The position numbers were made by a program, and so were the translations under genes. A stretch of 40,788 nt of DNA from a bacterium (GTDB lineage: Bacteria > Patescibacteriota > Andersenbacteria > UBA10190): contig NZCO01000017.1 in assembly GCA_002686445.1 (NCBI GenBank), positions 1 to 40,788 of the forward strand. The letters run 5' to 3'. This document shows, piece by piece, positions 14,971 through 24,175 of this stretch. Below the pieces are notes generated by a model. The model worked only from the letters and a program-made list of their open reading frames with translations, did no database searches and was not told the origin of the DNA. Position 1 is the stretch's first letter; the number at the start of each line of letters is the position of its first letter.

Positions 14971-17900
14971 TCAAGTGCCGCCACAATACTCACAATTATC
15001 ACACCGGGGGGCGTCCAAAAACGCCATTTTTTTGATATCTGCCCACACTTCCTTGATCTGCTCTGAGAGCTCATCGACTTGCGCGCTATCGATCTCAATT
15101 TTGAGCTTCACAAATTTGCCGGTGCGCTTACTAGCCTGCACGAAATCGATCTCGCCACTGACCATCGTGTGGTTAAACCTCTTCGACGTATCCGCTAGCA
15201 ACTGGTAGAACACTAGCTGACGATGATACGCACCTCCGGGCTTGAGCGCCGCTGACTTGCCATCAGGGTTGCCGGTCTTGTAGTCGACCACGTTCACGAG
15301 CTTGGCCTTGGCGTCGACCTCCTCAACTTTGTCGAGCATGCCGGTCAATGGGAGATCAGCCAGTCGCACCCCGTGCGACGCAAAGTTCAGCTCACGTGAT
15401 AGGGCTGGAACAAATGATTTTTGATACCGATCAAAGTAGGCGCCGAGGACATCTTTGCCCAGCACCACACTTGCTTTGCGGTCGGCTGGAATAAGTACCT
15501 CTCGATCCAGATGAGAGTTGAAGCGATCAACCAGATATTTTTTACTGCGCGCGTCCTGCCCCAACAAATCAAACAGCGCGGCATGCACGGCTGTACCAAA
15601 TGACATGTGCTTGGTCTTAGCGGCCGGGGCACGTAAGAGATTCCGGTAATACCACAGACGCGGACACTCTAAGTAGTTGTTGAGATGCGTCACACTCATG
15701 GTGTAGTGCTCCAGGCGTAGCTTGAGATACTCCTTTAGTTCTCGCTCGTGATCGGGCGTAAATACATGTAACTGCGCTAAGGTCTCGCGCTGCTGCGTAT
15801 CAATAGAGGTCGCGATAGTTTCCACCGGCACAGCGTCGGGCAGTTCAGCCACGAACCGTGAGGCAACAAAAGGACGACCCGAAGCCGAGGTAGTGCTGTG
15901 CGTAATACGCACCCGCTCTTTAGCGCGGGTCAGCGCCACATAAAAGAGTCGACGCTCATCCTCATCGGGGTCATAATCACTGGCTTGGTGTTGGATCAAA
16001 CCGTGGGGCAGACGGACCAGCGATCGTTCCCGCATGTTCCCCCAGCGCCCGTGCATGGCGTGCAGTACAAAGACATGCTGCCACTCCAGGCCCTTCGCCT
16101 TGTGCGCAGTCATCACCTGCACCGCATCGCGCTGCCGCGGGTGATCACCGTGCAACTCGATACCGTGCTGCGCCAGTAAATCTAAGTGCGCCAAAAAGTC
16201 TGTCAGTGTCGCTGGTGCACCGCCGTGTTTGAGGGTCCGCGCCTCGTTCGTCAGTAGCCTGGCGTAACCGACAACCTCAGCTTGCTTAAGCTCATCACTG
16301 AAATAGGTAATGTATCCAGAGTTATTAACGATTTCCGGCAACAGACGTTCAACCGGTTCGTTGGCCGCAAAGCGTTGCCAGACAAGCAGCTGCTGCACCA
16401 CTTGCGCTGCTCGATCTTCTTTGGTTAAGTCGGCTGCGCGAAGCAAGCTGTAGTTGGTAAGCACCGCCAGTAATGACACACCGCGTTCGCGCGCCACCTG
16501 CTGTGCGCGAGCTAATTGCACCGGTGGCACCGCAAACCACGACCCCTGTAATACCTCCCACAGACGATGGTCATCAACTTGCCCGGCAATGAAGGCTAAG
16601 AGCGTGAGTAGCTGCCGAACCGGTACCGAGGTTAATACATCCGCTGTGGCCAGTAGCTGGGCGGGGATATCGAGACCAGTCAGAGCGGGTAGTATAGCGC
16701 GCGCCTCGTTATTACGGCGTGCCAACACCGCTATCTCACGAGGCGCCACTCCCTTGGCAATGAGCGCCTCAATTTGCTGCGCTACGCCAAAGCGTTCGTC
16801 TTCTTCGGTCGCGTACGACTGCACCGCTATGACGCCTGACGTAGAGCTGCTAGCCTGCGCCTTTAGCTCGCGCGTCACGCCGGCGATATATTCCTCAACG
16901 TTAGAGCTGTTGTGATCAATCACCGCGCTGGCCGCATCCAAAATAGTCTGCGGACTCCGATAGTTCTCCGTCAGACTCACCACGGTCACCTGATCTTGAT
17001 ACCGCTCGTGCAAGGTAAGCAGGTTGGCCAGACTGGCTCCCTGAAATCGATAAATCGACTGGTGGTCGTCGCCCACCACAAACACGTTGGGTTCGTCCAT
17101 AAATTCAGCCAAGCGAAACAACAGATCATTCTGCGCGCCGTTCGTATCCTGGTACTCGTCGACGAGAAAATATTGAAACTGTTCCTGATAGTGCGCTAAG
17201 AGATCATCGTCCGTAGCCAAGCGATCCAGCACCATCAGGATCATGTCCTCGTAATCGTAGCGACCACTTTTGGCTAACGCTTGTTGATACCGCTCAAAGA
17301 CCGTGATTAACTCCTGCTGCTTGGGCAACTGCGATTGCATCTGCGTTAGCCACCGCTTCACCTCGTTCTTATACTGCGTGCACAGTTTCTGCTGCTCTCG
17401 CTTGCCTGTTACTAACTGTAATCCGTCGGTGAGTCGCTGGTAGTGCGCCGCTAGGGTATCGAAGTAGAAATGGAGCCCCGAGTAGCCCGGCTGCAGTGCC
17501 ACAAGCGCCGTATGAAGCTGGGCACACACACCCGGCGTGCGATCCGCGGGCTTGTGTGCCGCAAACGCCGTGATCAGTGGCTCGACATCTTTAACCAGTG
17601 CTTTCGTCTGCCGGATAACATCCTTATATAGTTTCGGCGAAATGTGTTCCTTCTTCAGTTGCTGCACCGCGGAAGAAACATCCCGTAAAAAAAGGTAGGG
17701 GTTGGCAAATGATTTCAGCTTGCTGCCTGCCGGTAGTGCATCGATAAGCTCTTGCCACAACTCGGCTCGCTCGACGTCCGAGAGTACGGTCAGTTCACGC
17801 GCGAAGGAAAACTTATCCGGCCATTCTTGAATTACTTCATTGGCAAATGAATGGAACGTATGCACGCGTACTTGATACGCAGCCTCGCCAATGATGGCCA

Positions 17901-18153
17901 GCAGACGTTGGCGCAGCGCAACAACTCCACTTTCGGTGAACGTTAAACACAGAATATTGTAAGGATCCAGTTGGGTTTGTCGCAAAATGTTAGCCACACG
18001 CATAGCTAACAGCTCCGTCTTGCCTGTCCCCGGTCCCGCCAGCACCATAACCACTCCATCAATAGCATCTACGGCTTCCTTTTGTTTGGCATTGAGCTGC
18101 TTGTATCGACGATCAAAATCAATCGTAACGTCGGTCGAGGCTTGTTTGGTCAT
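14971..18153 (-). CDS. UvrD/PcrA-type SF1A helicase fused to Fe-S PD-(D/E)XK nuclease
   Basis: 1060 aa. Helicase motifs: Walker A AGPGTGKTELL (about 39-49), LVDEYQDTN (about 330), QSIYRFQGA, and motif VI FYVALTRAKERV (about 740). The C-terminal third is a RecB/AddB/Cas4-like nuclease: YLECPRLWYYRNLL (about 830), GMLDKVEEVD, VVDYKTG (about 955) and terminal RCDNCEYC. The lone upstream Cys plus three terminal Cys suggest the 4Fe-4S cluster of AddB and Cas4 nucleases. The likely role is double-strand break processing or repair. The frame opens at 18240, but ATG 18153 is preferred (GATACT 7 bases upstream). It follows lgt by 43 bases. Confidence 0.9.
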   Translation of the reverse strand: MTKQASTDVTIDFDRRYKQLNAKQKEAVDAIDGVVMVLAGPGTGKTELLAMRVANILRQTQLDPYNILCLTFTESGVVALRQRLLAIIGEAAYQVRVHTFHSFANEVIQEWPDKFSFARELTVLSDVERAELWQELIDALPAGSKLKSFANPYLFLRDVSSAVQQLKKEHISPKLYKDVIRQTKALVKDVEPLITAFAAHKPADRTPGVCAQLHTALVALQPGYSGLHFYFDTLAAHYQRLTDGLQLVTGKREQQKLCTQYKNEVKRWLTQMQSQLPKQQELITVFERYQQALAKSGRYDYEDMILMVLDRLATDDDLLAHYQEQFQYFLVDEYQDTNGAQNDLLFRLAEFMDEPNVFVVGDDHQSIYRFQGASLANLLTLHERYQDQVTVVSLTENYRSPQTILDAASAVIDHNSSNVEEYIAGVTRELKAQASSSTSGVIAVQSYATEEDERFGVAQQIEALIAKGVAPREIAVLARRNNEARAILPALTGLDIPAQLLATADVLTSVPVRQLLTLLAFIAGQVDDHRLWEVLQGSWFAVPPVQLARAQQVARERGVSLLAVLTNYSLLRAADLTKEDRAAQVVQQLLVWQRFAANEPVERLLPEIVNNSGYITYFSDELKQAEVVGYARLLTNEARTLKHGGAPATLTDFLAHLDLLAQHGIELHGDHPRQRDAVQVMTAHKAKGLEWQHVFVLHAMHGRWGNMRERSLVRLPHGLIQHQASDYDPDEDERRLFYVALTRAKERVRITHSTTSASGRPFVASRFVAELPDAVPVETIATSIDTQQRETLAQLHVFTPDHERELKEYLKLRLEHYTMSVTHLNNYLECPRLWYYRNLLRAPAAKTKHMSFGTAVHAALFDLLGQDARSKKYLVDRFNSHLDREVLIPADRKASVVLGKDVLGAYFDRYQKSFVPALSRELNFASHGVRLADLPLTGMLDKVEEVDAKAKLVNVVDYKTGNPDGKSAALKPGGAYHRQLVFYQLLADTSKRFNHTMVSGEIDFVQASKRTGKFVKLKIEIDSAQVDELSEQIKEVWADIKKMAFLDAPRCDNCEYCGGT

Positions 18154-18196
18154 CGTCTCTAGTATCTGGCAGATGACCGGTCCTGGGCAAGGAGCA

Positions 18197-18910
18197 TCAC
18201 GTCGCTGCTTTTTTGCGTACCTGCCACAACCACAACCCAACTAACAATACGGGAATAGTTAATAGCTGCCCGCGCGTGAGGCCTAAAGCACCCGGAAATT
18301 CTTGATACCGCAGATATTCGCTTACCAAACGAAGTATTGCATAGGCAATTAAAAAGACAGCGAGCGCAGTACCTGATCGCCGCCAACGAAGTAGGGCGAT
18401 GTAGGCCACGCCAGCGATCACCAGGTTTTTAGCGATGACAAGCACATGGGCCGTAGTCGACACATATATCTCCTGGTTAATCCAGTTTCCTAACCGACCC
18501 AAGGCCAAACCGAGTGCGACCGGAACCACTATGACGTCGAGCAATTTCCAAAAATCTATTTTGAGTGATCGACAGGCCAACCACAGCGCCATGCCCACGC
18601 CGATAAATCCTCCGTGGGAAGACATGCCGCCGTCGCCTAAGATGAATATTTGAGCCGGATTGCCCCAAAAATATGCTGGCTCATAGAACAGCACATAACC
18701 CAACCGGCCGCCGACAATTACGCCGCCTAGCGCCCAGGTAAATAGTTCTAACCATTGTTCCCGAGTAAGTGTGAGGTCCCGGTAGCGCTGGAGCTTGGGC
18801 AGCACATACCAAGCCAACACGAACGCGGCGATATACAGCAGGGCATACCAGTGCACCGTTAGACTTCCTAATTCAAGCGCCACGGCGCGACTGGGAAAAA
18901 GATTAAGCAT
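18197..18910 (-). CDS. lgt: Prolipoprotein diacylglyceryl transferase
   Basis: 237 aa integral membrane enzyme that attaches diacylglycerol to the lipobox cysteine of prolipoproteins. Signatures are VHWYALLYIAAF, GGRLGYVLFYEPAYF, GGMSSHGGFIGVG and the essential GRLGNWINQEIY. Seven hydrophobic segments are expected and visible. The start is ATG 18910 (MLNLFPSRAV), because TACTGT lies 7 bases upstream; the longer frame to 18937 lacks support. It is the first gene of a minus-strand run with the helicase. Its presence implies lipoproteins, though no lipobox is obvious in this window's secreted proteins. Confidence 0.93.
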   Translation of the reverse strand: MLNLFPSRAVALELGSLTVHWYALLYIAAFVLAWYVLPKLQRYRDLTLTREQWLELFTWALGGVIVGGRLGYVLFYEPAYFWGNPAQIFILGDGGMSSHGGFIGVGMALWLACRSLKIDFWKLLDVIVVPVALGLALGRLGNWINQEIYVSTTAHVLVIAKNLVIAGVAYIALLRWRRSGTALAVFLIAYAILRLVSEYLRYQEFPGALGLTRGQLLTIPVLLVGLWLWQVRKKAAT

Positions 18911-18951
18911 CTTACTAACAGTATGTCGACTTCCCACATAATCGCGAGTAA

Positions 18952-18985
18952 AGAAAAAACGGCGACCTGTTAAACAGATCGCCGC
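18952..18985 (-). terminator. Terminator of the 19785-19005 operon
   Basis: On the minus strand a 10-bp stem GGCGATCTGT/ACAGGTCGCC (one wobble pair) with loop TTA is followed by a T run (18952-18959 region). Confidence 0.8.
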
Positions 18986-19004
18986 ATCAAGTGAATATTG
19001 AGTC

Positions 19005-19367
19005 TTAGGCTACTCGCGCGGGTTCATCAGCAGCCACCGCTGCGGGGTTAGAACCGACTAGTTCCAACGCATTGCCAAAGAAACGCGCCGCCTCACGAAG
19101 AGAGTCCTCGTCGCCATGATCAATCGCTGTAGCTCCTTCGTCCTCGGCTCCTTCCGCATCACACTCGCGAACAATGAAGAACTCGCCGCGCCGCTGGAAA
19201 ACAAAGATGAGCGTTCCTATCTTTAAAATCTCTCTGCCGGGCCACGACCTACGGTCCCGCAGGGCGTTAAACAGACGCAGAGGTGGGTGCACGTCCAACA
19301 ACGCGGCCATCTTTAGTGACACAACACCCAGCTTAATAGCGGACAACGATGAAGCAGAATCTTTCAT
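19005..19367 (-). CDS. Hypothetical protein, 120 aa
   Basis: GGAG about 8-10 bases upstream supports the ATG at 19367. The protein starts MKDSASSLSAIKLGVVSLKM, is basic and hydrophobic to about residue 65 (ILKIGTLIFVFQRRGEFFIV), then becomes acidic and ends Ala-rich. No transmembrane segment or known family recognised. It lies 53 bases after the 19785 gene on the same strand and ends 20 bases before a terminator, so the two genes form a leadered, SD-driven operon, unlike many neighbours. Confidence 0.6.
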   Translation of the reverse strand: MKDSASSLSAIKLGVVSLKMAALLDVHPPLRLFNALRDRRSWPGREILKIGTLIFVFQRRGEFFIVRECDAEGAEDEGATAIDHGDEDSLREAARFFGNALELVGSNPAAVAADEPARVA

Positions 19368-19419
19368 CCAATAAATCTCCAACAAGAAACAATGAACTGA
19401 AGTTTGAACGACCGTCGAC

Positions 19420-19785
19420 TTACCAATTCAAGGAATAGGAACGCTTCTTGGCGCCTCTTTCTGGAACACGAGCGACGTTGCCAGTCGTACCAGCACGCGT
19501 CCTCTTGTCCCCACAAAGCTGAAAATATCTGGGGCGTTCTTCCTCCAGCAGCATATCAACAATGTCTGCTGTCGGCCGAACACACGCATCACCGTTAACC
19601 TCGTCTGCTGGCACTATCTTGAGGCTGGTCGTAGATCGCTCCCAAACCACGGAATACCAGCCGGACGCTGATAAGCCCGTACCTTTAAGACGTGCCGTCA
19701 ACGCACGCATGCCAGCTTCTCGTTGCCGAGGGTGGCCCAGAAACATGCTTGCGAAATTGAACGATTCCATCGGGGTAGTAACCAT
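19420..19785 (-). CDS. Hypothetical protein, 121 aa
   Basis: AGGAG lies 7 bases before the ATG at 19785. Contains SFNFASMFLGHPRQREAG, TGLSASGWYSVVWER and a basic C-terminus. Soluble by composition; no motif recognised. It is probably the first gene of a two-gene unit with the 120-aa protein downstream. The upstream 170 bases to the mscS stop hold no other gene that I can support. Confidence 0.6.
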   Translation of the reverse strand: MVTTPMESFNFASMFLGHPRQREAGMRALTARLKGTGLSASGWYSVVWERSTTSLKIVPADEVNGDACVRPTADIVDMLLEEERPRYFQLCGDKRTRAGTTGNVARVPERGAKKRSYSLNW

Positions 19786-19959
19786 CCGCTGACTCCTAGC
19801 AAAGAATCAAAGCGACACGATTATCCTTATCGCGCGCGAATCATATGGATAATGAGCTTCATGCCCATTTAAGTGGTAAAACGTGCAGTCGCCAACTTAT
19901 TGACTATGCGGATAATACCGTTCACTTGTGCACTTTGTCAATATCTTCTGACAAAAAAG

Positions 19960-21027
19960 CTACTTCTGTACGTAGAGCATCTGCGTGGGATACGCGAATG
20001 CAATGCCGGCCTCATCGAACGCTGCTTTGAGATTCAGGTTCGTCTGCTGCTGAGCGGTAATAAAGTCATCATATTCCTTGCTGGTTACATAGAAGACAAC
20101 CTCAAAAACGAGTGCCGAGTCGCCAAAAGACTTGAAAAAGGCGCGCTTAAACCGCGTGTTCTCGACTGCTTCAATAGCACCTTTAATTAAATCCGGCACG
20201 CTATTTAGTTTGTCATGCGGTGTCTCATAGGTGACCCCTAGCTCAAACAGACTGCGGCGTTCCTGCAGTCGTCCAAAGTTCTGCACCTCGGCATTGGTTA
20301 GCGCCTGATTGGGCATAACGATTTCTTCACCAGAGACTGACTTAAGTCGCGTAGTCTTAATGCCTATCTTTTGCACCTTGCCCGTCGTAGTGCCTACGCT
20401 AATTAAGTCACCAACTGTAAATGGTTTATCAAAGTAGATCGCTAGTGAGCTGAACAAATCAGCCAGCACATTCTGCAGCGCCAGGGCAATAGCAATACCA
20501 CCAATGCCTAAGCTAGCGATGAGCGAGGTAACATCGACACCGAAGTTAGAGAGTACAAAGAGAAAGCCGACAGACCACAATATCAGACGAGCTACCTGGT
20601 TTACTATCCCCACCGCCGCGTCCGCGTGCCGATCGTTCTGACCAGCCAGGCGTTTACGAACAACGAAGTCGATTAAGATTTGTAACGAGCTAACGAACTG
20701 ATAAGTCAGCACGACCACTAAGATGCCAGTGACTACCGCCGTCCATAAATCATTCAAGGTCAACGTGCGTATCGCCAAATAAAGTGCCAACGCCAAGTAA
20801 AACGAAGGACGTACTTCCGCTACTATACGAATTGCCGTGTCATCAACATCAGTTGCAGTTTTTTTCGCCAGCGCCTCTAATCGTCGCAAAATAATTTTTT
20901 GCACCACTCTAAACAACAGCCAAAGCAGCACAAAATAAATCGCAGCATCAACATACGTCTCTACTGTGTTACCCACTACTACTTGATCCCAAATAGGATT
21001 GCTATTGTTAAGCAATTGCTTAAGCAT
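19960..21027 (-). CDS. mscS: Small-conductance mechanosensitive channel (MscS family)
   Basis: 355 aa. Several N-terminal membrane helices lead to the pore-lining TM3 with the Gly/Ala-rich pattern SLGIGGIAIALALQN, followed by the hallmark FDKPFTVGDLISVG and a beta domain (GKVQKIGIKTTRLKS, IVMPNQALTNAEVQN). It releases solutes on hypo-osmotic shock. A GGAGG Shine-Dalgarno 11 bases upstream supports the ATG at 21027. It is divergent from gdhA with 55 bases between starts, leaving space for two promoters only. Confidence 0.93.
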   Translation of the reverse strand: MLKQLLNNSNPIWDQVVVGNTVETYVDAAIYFVLLWLLFRVVQKIILRRLEALAKKTATDVDDTAIRIVAEVRPSFYLALALYLAIRTLTLNDLWTAVVTGILVVVLTYQFVSSLQILIDFVVRKRLAGQNDRHADAAVGIVNQVARLILWSVGFLFVLSNFGVDVTSLIASLGIGGIAIALALQNVLADLFSSLAIYFDKPFTVGDLISVGTTTGKVQKIGIKTTRLKSVSGEEIVMPNQALTNAEVQNFGRLQERRSLFELGVTYETPHDKLNSVPDLIKGAIEAVENTRFKRAFFKSFGDSALVFEVVFYVTSKEYDDFITAQQQTNLNLKAAFDEAGIAFAYPTQMLYVQK

Positions 21028-21082
21028 GTATACGTAAGTCCTCCTTAAGATTCTCTAGTCTTAATCATACGTAATAACTCCC

Positions 21083-22432
21083 ATGGCGACCACTACCGAA
21101 TCACCACTTGATAGTTTTTTAACCACACTTGATCGTGTTGGCGCATCTTCCGGCACCCACCCGGATGTCCTCAAATTAATGCGCAAACCCCAGCGTATCC
21201 TTCAAGTTGAATTGCCACTGGAGCGAGACGACGGTAGTCTAGAAATTTTTCATGGCTACCGAGTCCAACACAATGATGTACGTGGTCCATATAAAGGCGG
21301 TGTGCGTTTTCATCCGCACGTGGCCCTCGACGAAGTCACCGCTCTGGCCGCCTGGATGACTCTCAAAACTGCAGTCGTCGACATCCCCTACGGCGGGGCT
21401 AAGGGAGGCATTACTGTTGATCCAACTGATTTAAGCGACCGCGAACTACAGCGCTTGTCGCGCATGTTCGTCGAACGACTCGGCACAGCCATCGGTCCCA
21501 ATCGTGATATCCCTGCTCCCGACGTGAACACCAACGCCCAGATCATGGCCTGGTTCACCGACGAATACAGTCGGCTCCATGGCGAATCCGGCCATGCCGA
21601 GGCCGCCTTTACGGGCAAGCCCGTTGTTTTAGGTGGCAGTCAAGGTCGCGAGTCAGCCACGGGCCGCGGTGGTCTATTCGTGCTGCTGGAATATCTACGC
21701 TCACAAGACATCACCGACCTCACCGGCATGACGATCGCCGTGCAGGGTTTTGGTAATGTAGGCTCGTACTTTGCGTCACTTGCCGACCAGGCTGGCTTTA
21801 CCATCGTGGCTATTTCCGACGCCGAAGGAGGCACCTACCATCCCCAGGGCGCCGACATTTCCCAGATGGTTACGGCGCGGAATCAAGCCGGTAAACTCGA
21901 TACAAACGTGTGCTATCCCAAGCTAGGCGTGGAAGCAGTCGGCGCAACGCAAGATGATTGTGAACCTATCTCCAATGAGGATCTACTCAAGCTTGAGGTT
22001 GATATTCTCGTACCAGCCGCCATCGAAAATCAGATCACGGCCACTAACGTCGCTGACATTAAAGCCAAGTATGTGTTGGAACTGGCTAACGGTCCTACTA
22101 CTCCTGCAGCAGATGAATCCCTGGCGAAACGAAATGTCTCCGTTATTCCAGACATTCTTGCGAATGCCGGTGGCGTTACAGTCAGCTATTTCGAGTGGAC
22201 GCAAAACCTACAGAACTTGTACTGGAGTCAGGACGAAGTGAACACCAAGTTGGAGGCAAAAATGAAGCAGGCAACTAATGAAATCATCGCCATGCAAAAA
22301 GAGGGTGGCGGTACCTTGCGTGAAGCCGCCTACCGCCTCGCCATTAAGCGTATTGAGGCTGCGATGTTATTGCGCGGTTGGGCGCACCCTCGCGGGGAGG
22401 ACAGCGTCGGCCACGTTAACGGAAACACCTAG
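21083..22432 (+). CDS. gdhA: Glutamate dehydrogenase (Glu/Leu/Phe/Val family)
   Basis: 449 aa, hexameric-type length. The substrate region is VRGPYKGGVRFHPHV and the catalytic-lysine region is PYGGAKGGI. DIPAPDVNTNAQIMAW is conserved. The cofactor motif is VQGFGNVGSYFA, and VSYFEWTQNLQ is typical near the C-terminus. It interconverts glutamate and 2-oxoglutarate plus ammonia. The sequence is closer to archaeal/Gram-positive GdhA than to E. coli. No SD is visible; TAATAA lies 5 bases before the ATG, so a leaderless start is plausible but weaker than elsewhere. Confidence 0.95.
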   Translation: MATTTESPLDSFLTTLDRVGASSGTHPDVLKLMRKPQRILQVELPLERDDGSLEIFHGYRVQHNDVRGPYKGGVRFHPHVALDEVTALAAWMTLKTAVVDIPYGGAKGGITVDPTDLSDRELQRLSRMFVERLGTAIGPNRDIPAPDVNTNAQIMAWFTDEYSRLHGESGHAEAAFTGKPVVLGGSQGRESATGRGGLFVLLEYLRSQDITDLTGMTIAVQGFGNVGSYFASLADQAGFTIVAISDAEGGTYHPQGADISQMVTARNQAGKLDTNVCYPKLGVEAVGATQDDCEPISNEDLLKLEVDILVPAAIENQITATNVADIKAKYVLELANGPTTPAADESLAKRNVSVIPDILANAGGVTVSYFEWTQNLQNLYWSQDEVNTKLEAKMKQATNEIIAMQKEGGGTLREAAYRLAIKRIEAAMLLRGWAHPRGEDSVGHVNGNT

Positions 22433-22448
22433 GACTCCCGCACTCATC

Positions 22449-22482
22449 CCACTAGAATTCCGGCAAAGCCGAAAATTCGTGG
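22449..22482 (+). terminator. Weak hairpin after gdhA
   Basis: Nested short arms (CCAC/GTGG, GAATT/AATTC, CGGC/GCCG) form a bulged stem 17 bases after the gdhA stop. No T run follows. It may stop or stabilise the transcript; 22483-22613 holds nothing further that I can support. Confidence 0.3.
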
Positions 22483-22613
22483 GGCTTCGCCTACCGGTTT
22501 GTACAATTTCTTCGTTGTCGGTTCCGTTGACTTTCTCACCGTATTATTCATACGGCTCGGTCGTCTACTCACCGCCGCCTCGAACTTGGACAAATGCGAG
22601 TGTCCTAGAAGTT

Positions 22614-23459
22614 CTATAGATAATTAAGTAAGGCATCGTAATTGAGGAAGCCAAAGAACTGGAAAAACCAGCTAACCCAGATCCCCAGACTATTGGAGAG
22701 AACCAGGATGCCGAGAAAGATGATAAATACGCCGCCAATGGCCGAGATTATTGGCAATATTTGATTTATCTTTTGCATACGCTGGGAGAAGTAACCGATG
22801 CCACCTGCCAACACTAAGAATGGAACAGCCAGGCCAGCGGAAAATACTGCCAGCAGCAGCGACCCCTGCGCTACGCTGGCGCCGGTTGCCGCCAGCGTTA
22901 AGATCGCACCCAGTACGGGCCCCACACACGGAGTCCAGCCGACCGCGAAGGCTGCCCCGAAAATAGTCGAACTAACTGGATTACCCGGCTTTATCCATTT
23001 GGTAGCTGGCAGACGATGTTCTCGATTCATCCAGTTGGTGGCGCCATACCATTGCGCAAACACTGGCCATGAACCCGATCGCTGGCGAAAACTCGCGTAG
23101 GCTGGCCATCGTGATTCGTAGAAGACCAGCGCCGACTGCAACATGAACAAGCCAAAAAGAATCACAAATCCTCCGCCGATCCTTGATAAGAGCAATCGTG
23201 ACTCAGCGAACAAAGCGCCACCCACCAGGCCAATCAAACTGCCGAGGATAATAAAGACAATACTAAAACCGAGTACATAGAAAACGCCATTCAAGAATAT
23301 TTTGCGGCGAATATTGGCCGCGTCCGCGGAGGTATTAATATCATCAAGCGATACGCCACTGATAAACCCGAGATACCCAGGGACTAGCGGCAAAGTACAA
23401 GGGGCTAAGAACGTGAGCACCCCAGCAATAAAAGAAGGAATAATTAGTGAACCAATCAT
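22614..23459 (-). CDS. ccdA: CcdA/DsbD-type transmembrane thiol-electron transporter
   Basis: 281 aa. Six or more membrane helices in two pseudo-repeats. The paired redox cysteines are in LAPCTLPLVPGYLGF (helix 1) and AVGWTPCVGPVLGAIL. These proteins carry electrons from cytoplasmic thioredoxin across the membrane to extracellular thiol proteins. The two TlpA-like genes just upstream are likely recipients. AAGGA immediately before the ATG is a poor but possible ribosome site and overlaps the end of a 46-codon ORF. A long hydrophilic loop (about 110-150) separates the repeats. Confidence 0.92.
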   Translation of the reverse strand: MIGSLIIPSFIAGVLTFLAPCTLPLVPGYLGFISGVSLDDINTSADAANIRRKIFLNGVFYVLGFSIVFIILGSLIGLVGGALFAESRLLLSRIGGGFVILFGLFMLQSALVFYESRWPAYASFRQRSGSWPVFAQWYGATNWMNREHRLPATKWIKPGNPVSSTIFGAAFAVGWTPCVGPVLGAILTLAATGASVAQGSLLLAVFSAGLAVPFLVLAGGIGYFSQRMQKINQILPIISAIGGVFIIFLGILVLSNSLGIWVSWFFQFFGFLNYDALLNYL

Positions 23460-23464
23460 AGTCC

Positions 23465-23605
23465 TTAGGCGCCACCCGAAAATAATTTGGCCAGATCTCG
23501 TTCAATATGGGCCGAGATAGGACTTCTACGACCGAGCGAAACAGGAGGCGTAACTTTGTTACGTTGAGTGTTTCGTGACGAAGTAAAAGTCGTAGATTGG
23601 TGCAT
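23465..23605 (-). CDS. Possible 46-aa protein between thioredoxin and CcdA genes
   Basis: ATG at 23605; the peptide ends RRSPISAHIERDLAKLFSGGA and stops five bases before the ccdA ATG, so the junction could couple translation. The N-terminal half is Ser/Thr/Arg-rich and polar, with no membrane segment. There is no clear SD or promoter. Evidence is position and the protein-like C-terminus only; this stretch could instead be a 185-base untranslated spacer. Confidence 0.35.
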   Translation of the reverse strand: MHQSTTFTSSRNTQRNKVTPPVSLGRRSPISAHIERDLAKLFSGGA

Positions 23606-23644
23606 AGGGGGCGAGAGATGGGTAAGTTATTTTCGGGTTGTGAC

Positions 23645-24175
23645 TTAGTTTAGTGCCTCTATACGCTGCCGAATCTCTGCCACGTCCATCGGACCTCGTT
23701 TATGAAAGCCGAGAGAACCGTCGCTATTGAAGAACAACGTCTCCGGCATCGAAAACCCACCGATTTGTGCGTAGAAAGAATCACTCGGATCTAGTTGCCA
23801 GACGAGCTCATCGCGAATGCCAAGCTGATCAATATATTCCGCCGCCACACCAGCAGACTCAGCACGATCAATCGCCACTATGGTCACTGCGTCTCCTAAT
23901 TCTTTTTGGAGCTCCACGAACGCCGGCAGCTCATCGATGCAGAAAGGACACCACGCTGCCCAGGCATTCACGACCAGCGGTTTCCCTCCATATTCGGCTA
24001 GTCCAGCGCTCTGGCCTGCTAGGTCCGTTAACGCGAGCCCAGATATACTGGCGAGCGTCACTGCTCCACCAGTATCCTCGACGCCTGTCCGGTCACTGGA
24101 TTTAGTTGCATACCAGACCGCCGCCACGACAATAATTAGAATTACTACGACGCCTGCAATTGATCCTTTGTTCAT
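23645..24175 (-). CDS. Membrane-anchored TlpA-like thioredoxin (CPFC)
   Basis: 176 aa. N-terminal membrane helix (about 5-23), then a thioredoxin fold with VNAWAAWCPFCIDELP (Cys76, Cys79) and an intact cis-Pro loop (FSMPETLFF, Pro144). The start codon overlaps the stop of the upstream TlpA-like gene (ATGA at 24172-24175). Family members are reductants of extracytoplasmic disulfides fed by CcdA/DsbD, which is encoded next. A partner role with DUF3179 is inferred from the operon. Confidence 0.9.
   Translation of the reverse strand: MNKGSIAGVVVILIIVVAAVWYATKSSDRTGVEDTGGAVTLASISGLALTDLAGQSAGLAEYGGKPLVVNAWAAWCPFCIDELPAFVELQKELGDAVTIVAIDRAESAGVAAEYIDQLGIRDELVWQLDPSDSFYAQIGGFSMPETLFFNSDGSLGFHKRGPMDVAEIRQRIEALN

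Noticed and set aside
21038..21061. CCTTAAG/CTTAATC half-sites between mscS and gdhA, similar to the ArsR palindrome
   Set aside because: The spacer is 10 bases rather than 6 and one arm differs, so it does not fit the pair of proposed operators.
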